This document shows, in pieces, positions 8,704 to 18,344 of a stretch of DNA of 64,000 nucleotides. Origin of the DNA: Haloarcula sp. CBA1127 (GTDB taxonomy: Archaea; Halobacteriota; Halobacteria; Halobacteriales; Haloarculaceae); NCBI RefSeq assembly GCF_001485575.1, contig NZ_BCNB01000003.1:43871-107870 (forward strand). The letters run 5' to 3'. Numbering within the stretch: the stretch's first letter is position 1; every line of letters begins with the position of its first letter. Position numbers and translations under genes: made by a program. Under the pieces are notes generated by a model. The model was not told the DNA's origin. It saw nothing but the letters and a program-made list of their open reading frames with translations, and ran no database searches.

Positions 8704-11700
8704 ATGGAGACGGTCTTCCAAAATATCACTGGTCGTGATATTTCGGATTGGGAAACGTTGGATGATGTTGTAGACACGTTCGCTTATCGAGGGCTAGAAG
8801 AGGTCGATATCTCCAATCAGATTAGTGCCAGCGACGAAGAAACGCTCAGCGAGGCTTCGTTTCGTGCTCTAAAACTCTCTGAGAGCCAATTCATCCTGGT
8901 TATCTTGGCCGAGGATGACAAATCACCAATAGATTATCGGAGTGTTCTGGACAACAACACTCGCACTTGTTTTGTAATTGATAGCTTCGAACAATATACG
9001 TTTATCACGCGAAAGCCATCGTTTGGCGAACGAACCGAAACCACCTATCAGCGGTATTCGTTCGAAAAACAACAGTTCACGGGAGATGGGCGGAAGTACA
9101 CTGTTCTGGACAAACTGAACGATTTGAAAGCAGATGACGTTACGTCTATTCAGAATCTCTACGACACACGTGAGGTTGTTAAGCGATTCTACGACGAATT
9201 CGAGACACACAGAACGGAGCTGATCGGCGAAGTTATCGGCCTGTCATCAGATGTGGACAAACCTGGCCAGGCGAAAGCCCGGTATGTCCAGACGCTGTTT
9301 AACAGGCTTATTTTCCTCCATTTCATCCAGGAGAAAGGTCTGCTAAACGGGAACTCCGATTATCTCCTTGAGAAGCACGATGATGCAGCCCAAGAAAAGA
9401 ACGACGTATACTCAGCGTTCTACGAGCCGCTCTTCTTCAAAGTCCTCGCCGAAGAAGATCAAGGGGCCGACGGAGGTGATGAGATCGACACTTCGTTCAT
9501 TTCTGATGACAATCTTCCATACCTGAACGGCGGGTTGTTCGCAAAATCTTCCGTCGAAAACAAGAATCCACGAATCCGACTCGGTCGGACATGTGGAGAG
9601 CGGAATGACAATTACCGCCGGATATTGAGTTTCCTCGACGAGTGGAATTGGAACGTCGACGAGCGACTCGATATTGTTGAACCAAAATACCTCTCACCGG
9701 AGATCTTGGGACACATCTTCGAACAGACTGTCAATCAAAAAGAAATGGGTGCCTACTACACTCCCGAAGAAATCACCGAGTATATGGCCCAGCGGTCGAT
9801 TCGGCCATATTTGATTGACGAACTCAACGACCTCCCTTCCGTTACGCAGCAATACGATTCGCTCGAGCAGGTCTTCTCCCTCAATCGGGACGTAGAGACT
9901 TTCTACAAAGACGTTCTCCTTGAGACCGCGATTCTGGATCCTGCAGTTGGGAGTGGCGCCTTCCTCCTTGCCGCCGAAGAGGTTTTGCTCGAATTATATC
10001 TCCGATCTATTCGGACGATCAAGCGGACTCACACGGCCGACGAATATGACCAGGGATCACCGCTCAAAACTGCAGTCCAACTTGACCCAGATCAGGAGGA
10101 GCTAATTGTAAAGAGGACGATCATACAGAACAATCTGTATGGTGTTGACATCGATGACGGCGCGGTACAGATCTGTAAACTCCGACTATGGTTGTCGATG
10201 GTGGCGCAAATTGAGAATGACCCCGATAGCGTCGAACCACTACCGAACATCGATTTCAACATCAGAGACGGAAACTCCCTGATTGGGTTCATCACCGACG
10301 AAGAAAGCGTTCTCGACGATAATACCACGCTTGACAACTTCGGGGAAAACGCAGTTGAGAGTTACATCGACGAAGTCGCAGGCCTCATCGAAGATCAAGA
10401 AGCCGCGTCAGGGGCGCGCGCAGTTGACCTTCGCGAGGAGGTTGAAGAAACGATGAATACTGCGCGTGATGACCTTAATGAGCGAGTCAAGAACGAATTT
10501 GAGCAGGCTGGGCTTGAGGTTACTCAGGAAGAAGTCAATGACCACAATCCCTTCCACTGGGTAATCGAGTTCGCGAAAGTCTATCAAGAAGGTTGGTTTG
10601 ACGTGATTATCGGTAACCCGCCGTGGGACCGGATTCGTCCGACTCGTGACGAGTTCTACGCTGACCGGATTGAGTCTTTCAGAACGCTACTTCCGAGTGA
10701 ACAAGAAGAAGAGATAGACAAGGTGTCCAAAGCAAATCCTGGACTCGAAGATGAGTATGACCGTTATGAAGAGCAAATCCACCGACTCGCAGAGTATTTC
10801 CACAATAGCAATTACTACGATTTCCAGGACCCCAAGGTCGATGGACGGAAACGGTCTACCGAGAACGATCTTTCTGCGCTCTTTTTAGAACGGATCTATA
10901 AGCTGGCGGACGAAAGTACCTACGTTGCTCAGATCCTCCCCGGAAACATCTTCACTGGACTCGCAACGAGGGACCTCCGCCAGGAGTTGATGAACTCGAA
11001 AACGACGAAGTCCATCATTGGATTCGAAAACAATGGGATTTTCCAGAACATTCATCAACAATACAAATTTGGAATTGTCGTATTCAAGAACTCTGGAAGG
11101 ACCGATGAACTGCGTGGTATCTTTGGTCAGTCTGACCTCCGAATCCTCAGAGAACTCAAAGAAGGAGATTCATCGAGATTACTGGATATCCCTGCATCGG
11201 TGCTCGCTGATTACTCACCGACTGCTGGCACCTTCCCGATTGTCCAAACGCAAGAGCAAGTCGATGTGCTGAAAACTATTATTCAGCATCCCGAAGCTAG
11301 CAAACGAGTCAACGACAGTTGGTACGCAAATCCGTACTGTGAACTTCATCGAACAAATGATTCCGACCGATTCATCGAGGATAGCGAAGAGGGGGACTAT
11401 CCAGTACTGGGGGGTCGGAACATCTATTCGTTCCAGTACGATGACTCAGCGTTTAATATCGACCCGCCACGGTTTTGGTCAGTTGACGACGGGTCAGAAC
11501 GGAGCGCGAAACAGCGAATTCGAGAGAAACAGGTCCGGAACCTAAAGTCCGAACTGTACGATTTCGTCGGTGAATCTGCGGCAGTTCGAGAGCAAACAGG
11601 AGTCACTCAGAGTGGCTCGAAGAAGTCTGTCGTCAACGAACTGTTGGACGAAACCCGGGGAGAACCACTCTCAGGGGATGACGTCAAACTCGATTGCGAG

Positions 11701-12315
11701 GAACACCGCATCGTCTATCGAGATATTGCTCAGCCAACAGATGAGCGGACGATGATCGCGACTGTAATCCCGAAAGGGTATGTTTGCCACAACAAGCTGC
11801 ACACCGTTCGTCCGCTCGAGGTCAATCCAGATATCTCGGATCTATCAAACGATACGCTTCACAGTGCGTACAAACGCATATTCACCGATAAAGAACTATT
11901 TGCTGCGGTTGGGGTACTGAACAGTCTCGCGTTCGATTATCTGATGCGGACGAAGGTGGACAAAAGTGTGGTGATGTACAAGTTCCGTGAGTCGCAACTC
12001 CCGCAGTTAACTGAAGGCGACGAACACTTTGAGGAGGTGTGGCGGAAGGCTGCCCGCCTCAACTGCTACGGGAAGCCATTCGAAGACCTCGCAAACGACC
12101 TCGGGATCAGTGATGAGATCATTAAACCAGGCCCAACTGAGGAGCGACGTCGGACTCAATCGCAATTGGATGCGGCGGTGTTCGATGCGTATGGGTTCGA
12201 TCAAGAAGATGTAGAATTCATCTGTGATGACTTCCACCGCGTTAGCAACGCACGCCTCATGGAGGAAACTTATTTCGAACAGGTGAAAGACGAATTTGAG
12301 AGCCTTAACAGATGA
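8704..12315 (+). CDS. Eco57I-type N6-adenine DNA methylase (copy 2)
   Basis: A protein of 1203 aa, a full-length paralogue of the methylase at 1152. Shared blocks include SIQNLYDTREVVKRFY, LDIVEPKYLSPEILGHIFEQ, NQKEMGAYYTP, DPAVGSGAF (about 411), IGNPPW (about 637) and the DER-TMIA block near the C-terminus. ATG at 8704 was chosen over the upstream in-frame ATG at 8659 because it matches the paralogue and lies 30 bp after a TATA box. The recognition-like region (VLGGRNIYSF, about 898) is more diverged than the catalytic core, suggesting a different target sequence. Base composition is lower in GC than copy 1 and the helicase, so it may have been recruited separately. Its stop overlaps the following HEPN gene by 4 bp. 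Confidence 0.9.
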   Translation: METVFQNITGRDISDWETLDDVVDTFAYRGLEEVDISNQISASDEETLSEASFRALKLSESQFILVILAEDDKSPIDYRSVLDNNTRTCFVIDSFEQYTFITRKPSFGERTETTYQRYSFEKQQFTGDGRKYTVLDKLNDLKADDVTSIQNLYDTREVVKRFYDEFETHRTELIGEVIGLSSDVDKPGQAKARYVQTLFNRLIFLHFIQEKGLLNGNSDYLLEKHDDAAQEKNDVYSAFYEPLFFKVLAEEDQGADGGDEIDTSFISDDNLPYLNGGLFAKSSVENKNPRIRLGRTCGERNDNYRRILSFLDEWNWNVDERLDIVEPKYLSPEILGHIFEQTVNQKEMGAYYTPEEITEYMAQRSIRPYLIDELNDLPSVTQQYDSLEQVFSLNRDVETFYKDVLLETAILDPAVGSGAFLLAAEEVLLELYLRSIRTIKRTHTADEYDQGSPLKTAVQLDPDQEELIVKRTIIQNNLYGVDIDDGAVQICKLRLWLSMVAQIENDPDSVEPLPNIDFNIRDGNSLIGFITDEESVLDDNTTLDNFGENAVESYIDEVAGLIEDQEAASGARAVDLREEVEETMNTARDDLNERVKNEFEQAGLEVTQEEVNDHNPFHWVIEFAKVYQEGWFDVIIGNPPWDRIRPTRDEFYADRIESFRTLLPSEQEEEIDKVSKANPGLEDEYDRYEEQIHRLAEYFHNSNYYDFQDPKVDGRKRSTENDLSALFLERIYKLADESTYVAQILPGNIFTGLATRDLRQELMNSKTTKSIIGFENNGIFQNIHQQYKFGIVVFKNSGRTDELRGIFGQSDLRILRELKEGDSSRLLDIPASVLADYSPTAGTFPIVQTQEQVDVLKTIIQHPEASKRVNDSWYANPYCELHRTNDSDRFIEDSEEGDYPVLGGRNIYSFQYDDSAFNIDPPRFWSVDDGSERSAKQRIREKQVRNLKSELYDFVGESAAVREQTGVTQSGSKKSVVNELLDETRGEPLSGDDVKLDCEEHRIVYRDIAQPTDERTMIATVIPKGYVCHNKLHTVRPLEVNPDISDLSNDTLHSAYKRIFTDKELFAAVGVLNSLAFDYLMRTKVDKSVVMYKFRESQLPQLTEGDEHFEEVWRKAARLNCYGKPFEDLANDLGISDEIIKPGPTEERRRTQSQLDAAVFDAYGFDQEDVEFICDDFHRVSNARLMEETYFEQVKDEFESLNR

Positions 12316-13925
12316 GTTCCTTATCCGCGGGCCATGTGTTGAGATGGGCTTTTGGGGAAGTGCGCCACGCAGCCGAACAAGGAGAGACAACCAGTGTTTG
12401 GGCCCACGGAGAACGATATCCTCAGCTTCTTGGCATACTCAGTCACAGGCTAGACCCTGACGCATCTGACGATGACGGTGAAAATGGAGATTCGAAGACA
12501 TTCGAGTTTGACGTCAGACTCCCTGAACACCACCGGGTCCACGTCATACACAGTGCGATCGAAAGCATCGTTAGATGTGAAGAAGAGTTGTTAGAAGCCT
12601 ATGAAGCACGGGCAGACGATGACGACCGTGTTCGGTCACTTTTCGATGGTCCGCCAAGTCCATGGGCGGAAGACCTATCGTCTAGTCAAATTCGCAGCAT
12701 CGAAGAACATCTGGGCGTAGAACAAGACCAACTCCCTGGAGATTGGAAACCTCATACAATCTTTGAGCAAATTCTCAAAAGAGACAGCACCGATGAGGAA
12801 AGTCGAACGTTCCGGATCTACTGTGCACTAAATCTTGTTAGTAGTGATAGGCACCGGCTCCCGACTGTATTGAATATTGGAGGATCGACAGTCCGCGCAG
12901 TTACCTCTGAGAAATGGGAGAGGGTAATAGAGTCCGCTTTAAGCTCCGGGTCAGTACGAGATATTGAGCATCCAGAAGAGTCGTTTAGTCAGTACTGCGA
13001 TTCGGACGGGCTCCCTAGCGACAGCATCGTCTCGTATTGGCGGGTTGAGTACGATGCATCAAGTATTGAAGAGGCCAATGTTCAATTCAGGAGGACAATC
13101 CAGGCTATTCTCGGTGGCATGACTGCAGTGGTTTACGATCACGAGACGGACTACGCGCCATACGATATTCCGGAGTATGCAGGGCCAGTAGACAAATCTC
13201 ATGTGCCGATGCCACCGTTCCATCTCATCTGCGACGAAGACGACAACTGTCTCGATTTTGGAACGACTAATTCGCTAGAGTATGGATCGCCGCACAGACT
13301 TTCAACCGAACAGTCCCAACAAGTGGACGAATTATTTGTCCGGACTGGGTGTGACCCAGAAATAACCGAAGCCTGGCGCAAAGGCTTGGCTGCATATCAT
13401 CGGTCGTTTGCTGCTGATACGATCGTTGATGAGTACCACTGCTTGTGGCAAGCAGTAGAAGCCCTGGTAATGACCGATGGTGGATCATCTGATTCAAAAG
13501 ATATTATAGAGTATGGGAGTGGTGCGGTTAAGAATCAGTCAGATCGAACAAACTCAAGTGTACCGTGGAATCGGCCGAGTAGATACCAACTCCTAGAGAT
13601 GCGAATCGACGTCCTCCGACAACGACGCAATCATGTAGTCCACGGGGGTGAAGAAACTGGTGTGTATGGCCGTGATACTGCGTCTCTTCGTATCGCACTC
13701 GATGGGCTGATTGATTTATACCTCGAAATGTTTGCATCTGGGGTTGAAAGACAAACTGTAGAAGGAATCCTCTGGTACGGGTACAAGTCGAAAGACGCGA
13801 TCGATGAGTCAATATCAGATATCTCTGAACTGCATAATGATCTCGAGAATAAACTTGAAGAGAAAGATGTCCAACTTGAGCGGAGACGGTCCGCCCAGAA
13901 CTGGAATGGATACGACAAATCCTGA
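12312..13925 (+). CDS. HEPN-domain protein coupled to methylase copy 2
   Basis: A protein of 537 aa whose ATG overlaps the methylase stop (ATGA), implying translational coupling. The N-terminal 300 residues have no motif I recognise. The C-terminal part reads as an Apea-like HEPN domain: HCLWQAVEALV, then RQRRNHVVHGG near residue 436, which supplies the R-x4-H motif of HEPN ribonucleases (R-N-H-V-V-H). A coiled coil closes the protein. In known systems HEPN proteins cleave RNA when released from a partner. Here the partner would be the methylase/helicase complex, giving a suicide back-up to restriction; that role is inference. The codon and base composition matches methylase copy 2. Confidence 0.75.
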   Translation: MSSLSAGHVLRWAFGEVRHAAEQGETTSVWAHGERYPQLLGILSHRLDPDASDDDGENGDSKTFEFDVRLPEHHRVHVIHSAIESIVRCEEELLEAYEARADDDDRVRSLFDGPPSPWAEDLSSSQIRSIEEHLGVEQDQLPGDWKPHTIFEQILKRDSTDEESRTFRIYCALNLVSSDRHRLPTVLNIGGSTVRAVTSEKWERVIESALSSGSVRDIEHPEESFSQYCDSDGLPSDSIVSYWRVEYDASSIEEANVQFRRTIQAILGGMTAVVYDHETDYAPYDIPEYAGPVDKSHVPMPPFHLICDEDDNCLDFGTTNSLEYGSPHRLSTEQSQQVDELFVRTGCDPEITEAWRKGLAAYHRSFAADTIVDEYHCLWQAVEALVMTDGGSSDSKDIIEYGSGAVKNQSDRTNSSVPWNRPSRYQLLEMRIDVLRQRRNHVVHGGEETGVYGRDTASLRIALDGLIDLYLEMFASGVERQTVEGILWYGYKSKDAIDESISDISELHNDLENKLEEKDVQLERRRSAQNWNGYDKS

Positions 13926-14238
13926 TCTTAGCAGTGTAACGACTTGTCTAATGAGCCACAACAGATTCCACTCGTTTCACTGGAAATGCGGTGTGTCTGG
14001 ACCTTCCAGTGGGTGCGGTAGTAACGGAAAATGAGATTACTATTATGATATTGAGGCTACTATTTAGAACGAACACAAAGTCTGAATCACCGAGAACGAA
14101 ATGGAGGACCTCCGGCGGATCACGACCAGCCAACAATAAGATGTCCTCCAGATTGGAATTACCACTCCCAATTTGGTCGTGATTATCGCGCTAATCACAA
14201 CCGCGTAGAGGGAATCATCCAGATCGGCGGATTGCTCT
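13926..14238. other. Convergent intergenic region
   Basis: About 310 bp between the HEPN gene and the 3' end of the minus-strand conjugation-region gene. Only short frames without coding character are present. I see no repeat or RNA; it probably holds the facing terminators. Confidence 0.5.
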
Positions 14239-17094
14239 CTAGTTTGCAGAATTGACGAGCGAAGTCTGCGTTGTCGTTGGATCGGGATCAAGCCCCAGCA
14301 CGACCGATTTGGGGGGTTGGTAACGGACTGTGTCACCCGTCTCAGTCAGTTTTTCGAGCGTCGTCCCCTGCAGGTGAGCGACCAGCGACAGCACTGGCCT
14401 GACATCTGGATGCAACTCCAGCCACTCGTCGAACCGATCACCGCGTCCTGTCACAGTCAGCGTCAGTTCACCGCCGTAGTCGATCTCCCGGTGTCCTAGT
14501 TCGTAGAGAACTTCGGCGATAACGGCCATTTCGTCGGAGAACGCCGGCCCGTAGGCCGTTGTGTCCACCTCAGGGGTAGGGATCGTAGCCCGCGAACCGC
14601 TGTCCTCACCATTGAACGACAGGCAAATCCGCCATTCCGTCGCTCGACCCGGCCCAAGATCCTCGCGTTGGATGACGCCGGCAGCCTCAAGGTCGGCAAA
14701 GTACGTCTCATTGTTCCGAAGCGTCTGTGTCGAGACGTCCAGAAGGTCGGCAAGGTCACCCGTTGCCAGGGGCTCATCGACATCCAGCAGTATCGCGACA
14801 GTTTCCGAGACAGATCGGGGGCCGATATCGGGTAAGAGTTCGGCGGCATCGAGCATCGACAGCGCATACTGGAGATCGTCGGTCGTGAGGGTCCGTGGCC
14901 GGTCCGTCTCGGCACCGAGATAGGAGACGGCCCGTGCCGCAGCGAAGGCATCGCTCGTCAGTGCATGGAGGATCGAAACCGTCTCTCGGGTCGGTTTCAG
15001 CGATTTGAGGCTGAGTTGCCGGGACAGCGCAGTGGCGACGGCGTCGCGACGATCACCGTTGACGATATCGACATTCAGTATGAACGCTGAGAACCCGTCA
15101 GCCTCGTCCTGAAGATCGAGATACTCGTCAAGATTTTCGAGGTTCGAGCGCATCGAATCGACGGTCGGCCCGGCCAAGACCCAGCTGCCAGTCGTGTCGC
15201 CGGTTGGGTCAGTTGCATCGACGTCAGGCGTCGCGAGAAGTTGGGACCGCTTGTCTGTGCGGTCCTCGTAGAGGACACGATACGCGGAATAGAGCCCGTA
15301 GCGACTGGACACGGCGGTCTGGGTTGCGATCATCTTCGCGAGGTGATCCCGGCGGCAGCCATCCGAGACAGCCCACTCAGGAATCTTGAGGACACGGGTG
15401 ATGTCGACCCCCAGCATATCATAGATTCGAGAGACAGTGCCGAGCAGGCCGTGTGCGGTCCGGGCCAACATTGACAGGCCGTTGTTCTCGTCGTTGCTGT
15501 CGTCCTCAACGTCGACGTCAACACTCATCGATAGTAGGCCGTCGCGAGCCTGTCGAAGCCGGGATTGAAGCCCCTTCGCGTCGGCGTCTTGGTTTCGTAG
15601 GTAGCCCAGACAGCCGCCGTCCCGGAGTAGATACGGGTCAGTCACTGGGAGTCCATCAAGACCAGACCGGTCTGGCCCGCCAGCGAGTCTGTTCTGCGTT
15701 AAGACCTTCTGAAACGCCGGTTCCGAGAGTAACGCCGCACAAAGACGGACCAGTGTGTGGGCCTGGTAGCCGGCTGCTTCAACCTCAACAACGACCTCGT
15801 CGCGCTCCTCTAGGAATGAGTAACCGACCCCACGAGAGTCCCCAGTCGAGTCGACCGTGCGGGACGAGAGCGCGATTTCGCCGGGAGCGGCCGCTGAGAC
15901 CGCTGCGTCGTGGATGTGACCGTCAAGGAACGAGACGGACGGCGTGGTGCTGGAGCCGCCGCGGGTGGCGGTCGCGGCCTCGCTGTCGGGCCGGTCCCCC
16001 TCCTCTCCTTTGGCGGTTGGGGTGTACACGGAACTGTGCGGAGATTTTGGGGGGTCAGTAACGCCGGGTGAATCGGCCCGCTGGCTGGTACCCACTCCTT
16101 GCGTGCTCTCGTCAATACGGCCCGTACCGCCATCAGAGGGGACAGACGAGGTTTCGAGAGAGGAGTCTGGGTGTTCATCCAGCAACGCATAGCCCGCTGG
16201 CAGCAGGCGAACAGTCCGTTCGTGTGTACCATAGGATTTCACCAGATCGGCGTCAGCCATCCGCTTCACCCACGCGCGTATCGCTTCGCGAGAGGACCAC
16301 TCCAAGAGCGTGTGACTTTGGAGAGCATCGTAGGTCAGTTCCTCTTTTGTGGCATCTGCGACGGCGTAGAGGCGCTTCCAGTCCTCATGGTTTGCCCCTC
16401 GGTCGGCCAAGAGATTTCGGACGTGCTGGCGGCGCTGTTCTGTTCGCGTTGTCACGGCGTCGGACCCGTGCAGGCACGATTCCAGAGACTGAATAACGCT
16501 GGCCGGCAGCACCTTATCAAACTCGGAGAGGAGATGTCGCTGGACTCGTGGCGTCGCGTTCGTCAGGACGATCTCGATACCAACACTCAGTTCGACGAGA
16601 AACTTGATCAGCGCCGTGCGTTGTGTTCGAGAGAGGTCCCACAACTCACGCACGTCGACGGCAAGCGTTGGCTGGACGTCGGCGGCCTCAAGCATCGTGA
16701 TCGGCCCCTCAAGCACATCAGCAAGCGATGAATGGGTCCCGATAGATGTTGCTCCACCGAGCTGGCGAGACACTTCCAGCAGCCGGAACCACTGCAACTG
16801 TGAGTCGGCTGCTTGGGCGGCCAGCGTCGCGTAGTGGTACTCGTTTTCCGTGCCGGGAATCTCGTCAGTAAGTGCCGTGACACCGCACTCTTCGATCAGT
16901 GTCGCCCGCCACTTGTCGCGAGGCACATCCGCGAGCAGTTGGCGTAGCGCTGTCAAGAGTGCATCCGAGAGTTGTGTGTCGGGTTCCCAAAGGGCGCGAT
17001 TGAGAGCCGTAGGACTCGTTATGGCCTCTGGGCCGAGTGATAGTCGTGCGGTAGGGTCTATCGACCCCTCGGGGCGAACGTCGAAGCTCGTCAT
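14239..17094 (-). CDS. Large winged-helix plasmid protein next to the conjugation operon
   Basis: A protein of 951 aa. The first 230 residues contain a core resembling an ATPase or helicase-associated fold (LEAADVQPTLAVDVRELWDLS, then VGIEIVLTNATPRVQRHLLSEF), but I see no intact Walker A. Residues about 250-310 look like a winged helix (TLLEWSSREAIRAWVKRMADADLV), an acidic Ser/Thr/Gly-rich linker spans about 320-430, and a second winged helix lies near 760-820 (LATGDLADLLDVSTQTLRNNETYF). It is transcribed away from the conjugation operon across a 0.8-kb regulatory gap. A DNA-binding control role in transfer or maintenance is inferred from this location; I cannot assign a function by family. 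Confidence 0.8.
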   Translation of the reverse strand: MTSFDVRPEGSIDPTARLSLGPEAITSPTALNRALWEPDTQLSDALLTALRQLLADVPRDKWRATLIEECGVTALTDEIPGTENEYHYATLAAQAADSQLQWFRLLEVSRQLGGATSIGTHSSLADVLEGPITMLEAADVQPTLAVDVRELWDLSRTQRTALIKFLVELSVGIEIVLTNATPRVQRHLLSEFDKVLPASVIQSLESCLHGSDAVTTRTEQRRQHVRNLLADRGANHEDWKRLYAVADATKEELTYDALQSHTLLEWSSREAIRAWVKRMADADLVKSYGTHERTVRLLPAGYALLDEHPDSSLETSSVPSDGGTGRIDESTQGVGTSQRADSPGVTDPPKSPHSSVYTPTAKGEEGDRPDSEAATATRGGSSTTPSVSFLDGHIHDAAVSAAAPGEIALSSRTVDSTGDSRGVGYSFLEERDEVVVEVEAAGYQAHTLVRLCAALLSEPAFQKVLTQNRLAGGPDRSGLDGLPVTDPYLLRDGGCLGYLRNQDADAKGLQSRLRQARDGLLSMSVDVDVEDDSNDENNGLSMLARTAHGLLGTVSRIYDMLGVDITRVLKIPEWAVSDGCRRDHLAKMIATQTAVSSRYGLYSAYRVLYEDRTDKRSQLLATPDVDATDPTGDTTGSWVLAGPTVDSMRSNLENLDEYLDLQDEADGFSAFILNVDIVNGDRRDAVATALSRQLSLKSLKPTRETVSILHALTSDAFAAARAVSYLGAETDRPRTLTTDDLQYALSMLDAAELLPDIGPRSVSETVAILLDVDEPLATGDLADLLDVSTQTLRNNETYFADLEAAGVIQREDLGPGRATEWRICLSFNGEDSGSRATIPTPEVDTTAYGPAFSDEMAVIAEVLYELGHREIDYGGELTLTVTGRGDRFDEWLELHPDVRPVLSLVAHLQGTTLEKLTETGDTVRYQPPKSVVLGLDPDPTTTQTSLVNSAN

Positions 17095-17243
17095 GTCCGG
17101 CGATTACGACAGTCTCACAGCTATCTGCCGACGCGACTAGACCCAAACACAGCGCAGAGATGGCTCTCTCTGTTCGGGCGCAACGCTTATTTCATCACGG
17201 CAAGAAGCAGTAGGTGAGAACGATAGTAGGCTCACCTTTTCAG

Positions 17244-17296
17244 CCGGGGTCGTTGGCGCGACCCCGGCGTCCTGCCTCTCACCGATTAGCGGTGAG
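17244..17296. other. Two tandem perfect hairpins
   Basis: CCGGGGTCG (17244-17252) pairs with CGACCCCGG (17259-17267) around a 6-nt loop. Eleven bases later CTCACCG (17278-17284) pairs with CGGTGAG (17290-17296) around ATTAG. They lie 150 bp upstream of the minus-strand start at 17094, so they could be binding sites, a leader RNA or a transfer-origin element. Confidence 0.5.
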
Positions 17297-17403
17297 TGTT
17301 TTCCGTATGCTTGATGTTGATTTGGTTTGGCCGCTCCTGTCTTAAACACCGCGGCTAGTTTGTCTGCCGCACGTCAGACAAGAGTTAGTTGACTGTCTTG
17401 AGT

Positions 17404-17467
17404 GGACCAGCGATCCGCGATTTCCCTCCCCAGCTGTCGGTGGGGAGCGGTCCCGTCTCGCTGGTCC
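17404..17467. other. Nested dyad, candidate oriT or regulatory RNA
   Basis: An outer 9-bp arm GGACCAGCG (17404-17412) pairs with CGCTGGTCC (17459-17467). Inside it CTCCCCA (17426-17432) pairs with TGGGGAG (17441-17447) around an 8-nt loop. A nested perfect dyad next to AT-rich DNA, upstream of relaxase-encoding genes, is the kind of structure seen at transfer origins. Function here is inference. Confidence 0.4.
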
Positions 17468-17881
17468 CCTATTGAGTCGTTGCACTTGTATGTGACAATA
17501 TCTAGTTATGTTATATGTATTTTTCCTTTCACTTTGCCGACAGTATAGACGAAACTATAATGACATATATAGTCTATATTCTAAATATTCTTTCAGTATC
17601 AGGATTTTCATGTGACTAAGTTAATTATACTTTTCAAACATATTTTTCACAGCCTGAGTATACATGGGTGCGTAAAACTACGTCATTCACGTAAAATACT
17701 GCCTGTCAAAATCTAGAATGTTATATTCTGTTCACAAGTTATTTGTTCATCCCACTGTCATAACATGCTGGTGGATTCAAGACAGAATTCACCAACTGTA
17801 TAAGAAAACCAACATAACGCTACCAGCGGATTACCGGTGGGGAATCGGCGGGCAAGCAAGACCGCAAAAACAGAGATATCT

Positions 17882-18337
17882 ATGTCAACACAAACCACAG
17901 CATCGAACGCATCGACCGCACAACCAACACTCTACACGCACGCGAAGCGGCGGTTTGCTGACGCCTGGCTCACGCCCGGCGTGCGACAGGCGACCCAACT
18001 GCTACTGCTCCTCACGCTGTTTGCTGGCTCGGCGATGGGCCAGACCGACGTCGGGAACATCTACTGTGACACTGCTGTCGAGGATGGCGTCAACGTCGTC
18101 TTCGGCGCACTGGCTGGTCTCGGCCTGCCAGCGACGATGGTGTTCGTCGGTCGCAGTGGCCTGTCGTACATGCGGGCCTCTGGCAACCCGAACCAGCAAA
18201 ACGAGGCTCGCCGGGACCTCATCCTCTCGCTGGTTGGTCTCGGCGTCGTTGTGCTGGCAATCGTGGCTCCAGAACTCATCACGAAGTTCGGGGACAACGT
18301 CGGCTTCGGCTTCTCGGACTGTGTGACGCCATTCTGA
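17882..18337 (+). CDS. VirB2/TrbC-like conjugative pilin
   Basis: A protein of 151 aa; ATG at 17882 (MSTQTTASNAS) is chosen, because the upstream GTG/ATG options lack a better context. Layout is that of a conjugative pilin subunit: a charged N-terminus, one hydrophobic segment (about 40-60, LLLLLTLFAGSAMG) resembling a signal or first membrane helix, a second helix (LAGLGLPATMVFVG), a small charged loop (RASGNPNQQNEARRD), and a third helix (LILSLVGLGVVVLAIV). Small size, two conserved membrane helices after cleavage and first place in an operon with VirB4 and VirD4 homologues support the call. No sequence motif is diagnostic. Confidence 0.65.
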   Translation: MSTQTTASNASTAQPTLYTHAKRRFADAWLTPGVRQATQLLLLLTLFAGSAMGQTDVGNIYCDTAVEDGVNVVFGALAGLGLPATMVFVGRSGLSYMRASGNPNQQNEARRDLILSLVGLGVVVLAIVAPELITKFGDNVGFGFSDCVTPF

Positions 18338-18344
18338 AGATACG

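Larger units (their letters stand above)
17095..17881. promoter_or_regulatory. Divergent regulatory gap before the conjugation operon
   Basis: Nearly 800 bp without a convincing gene. The left half is GC-rich with three strong dyads (listed separately). The right half (about 17480-17720) is very AT-rich, with several TATA-like strings such as CATATATAG and TATATGTATT. This is where promoters for both divergent units should lie, and it is a plausible place for an origin of transfer. Confidence 0.55.

Noticed and set aside
1152..13925. Assignment to standard BREX or complete DISARM
   Set aside because: No PglZ, BrxC, DrmA or DrmB-like protein is present in the window; only methylase and helicase components match.
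15453..16061. 202-codon frame antisense to the 951-aa gene
   Set aside because: Arg/Pro/Gly-rich shadow of a high-GC gene.
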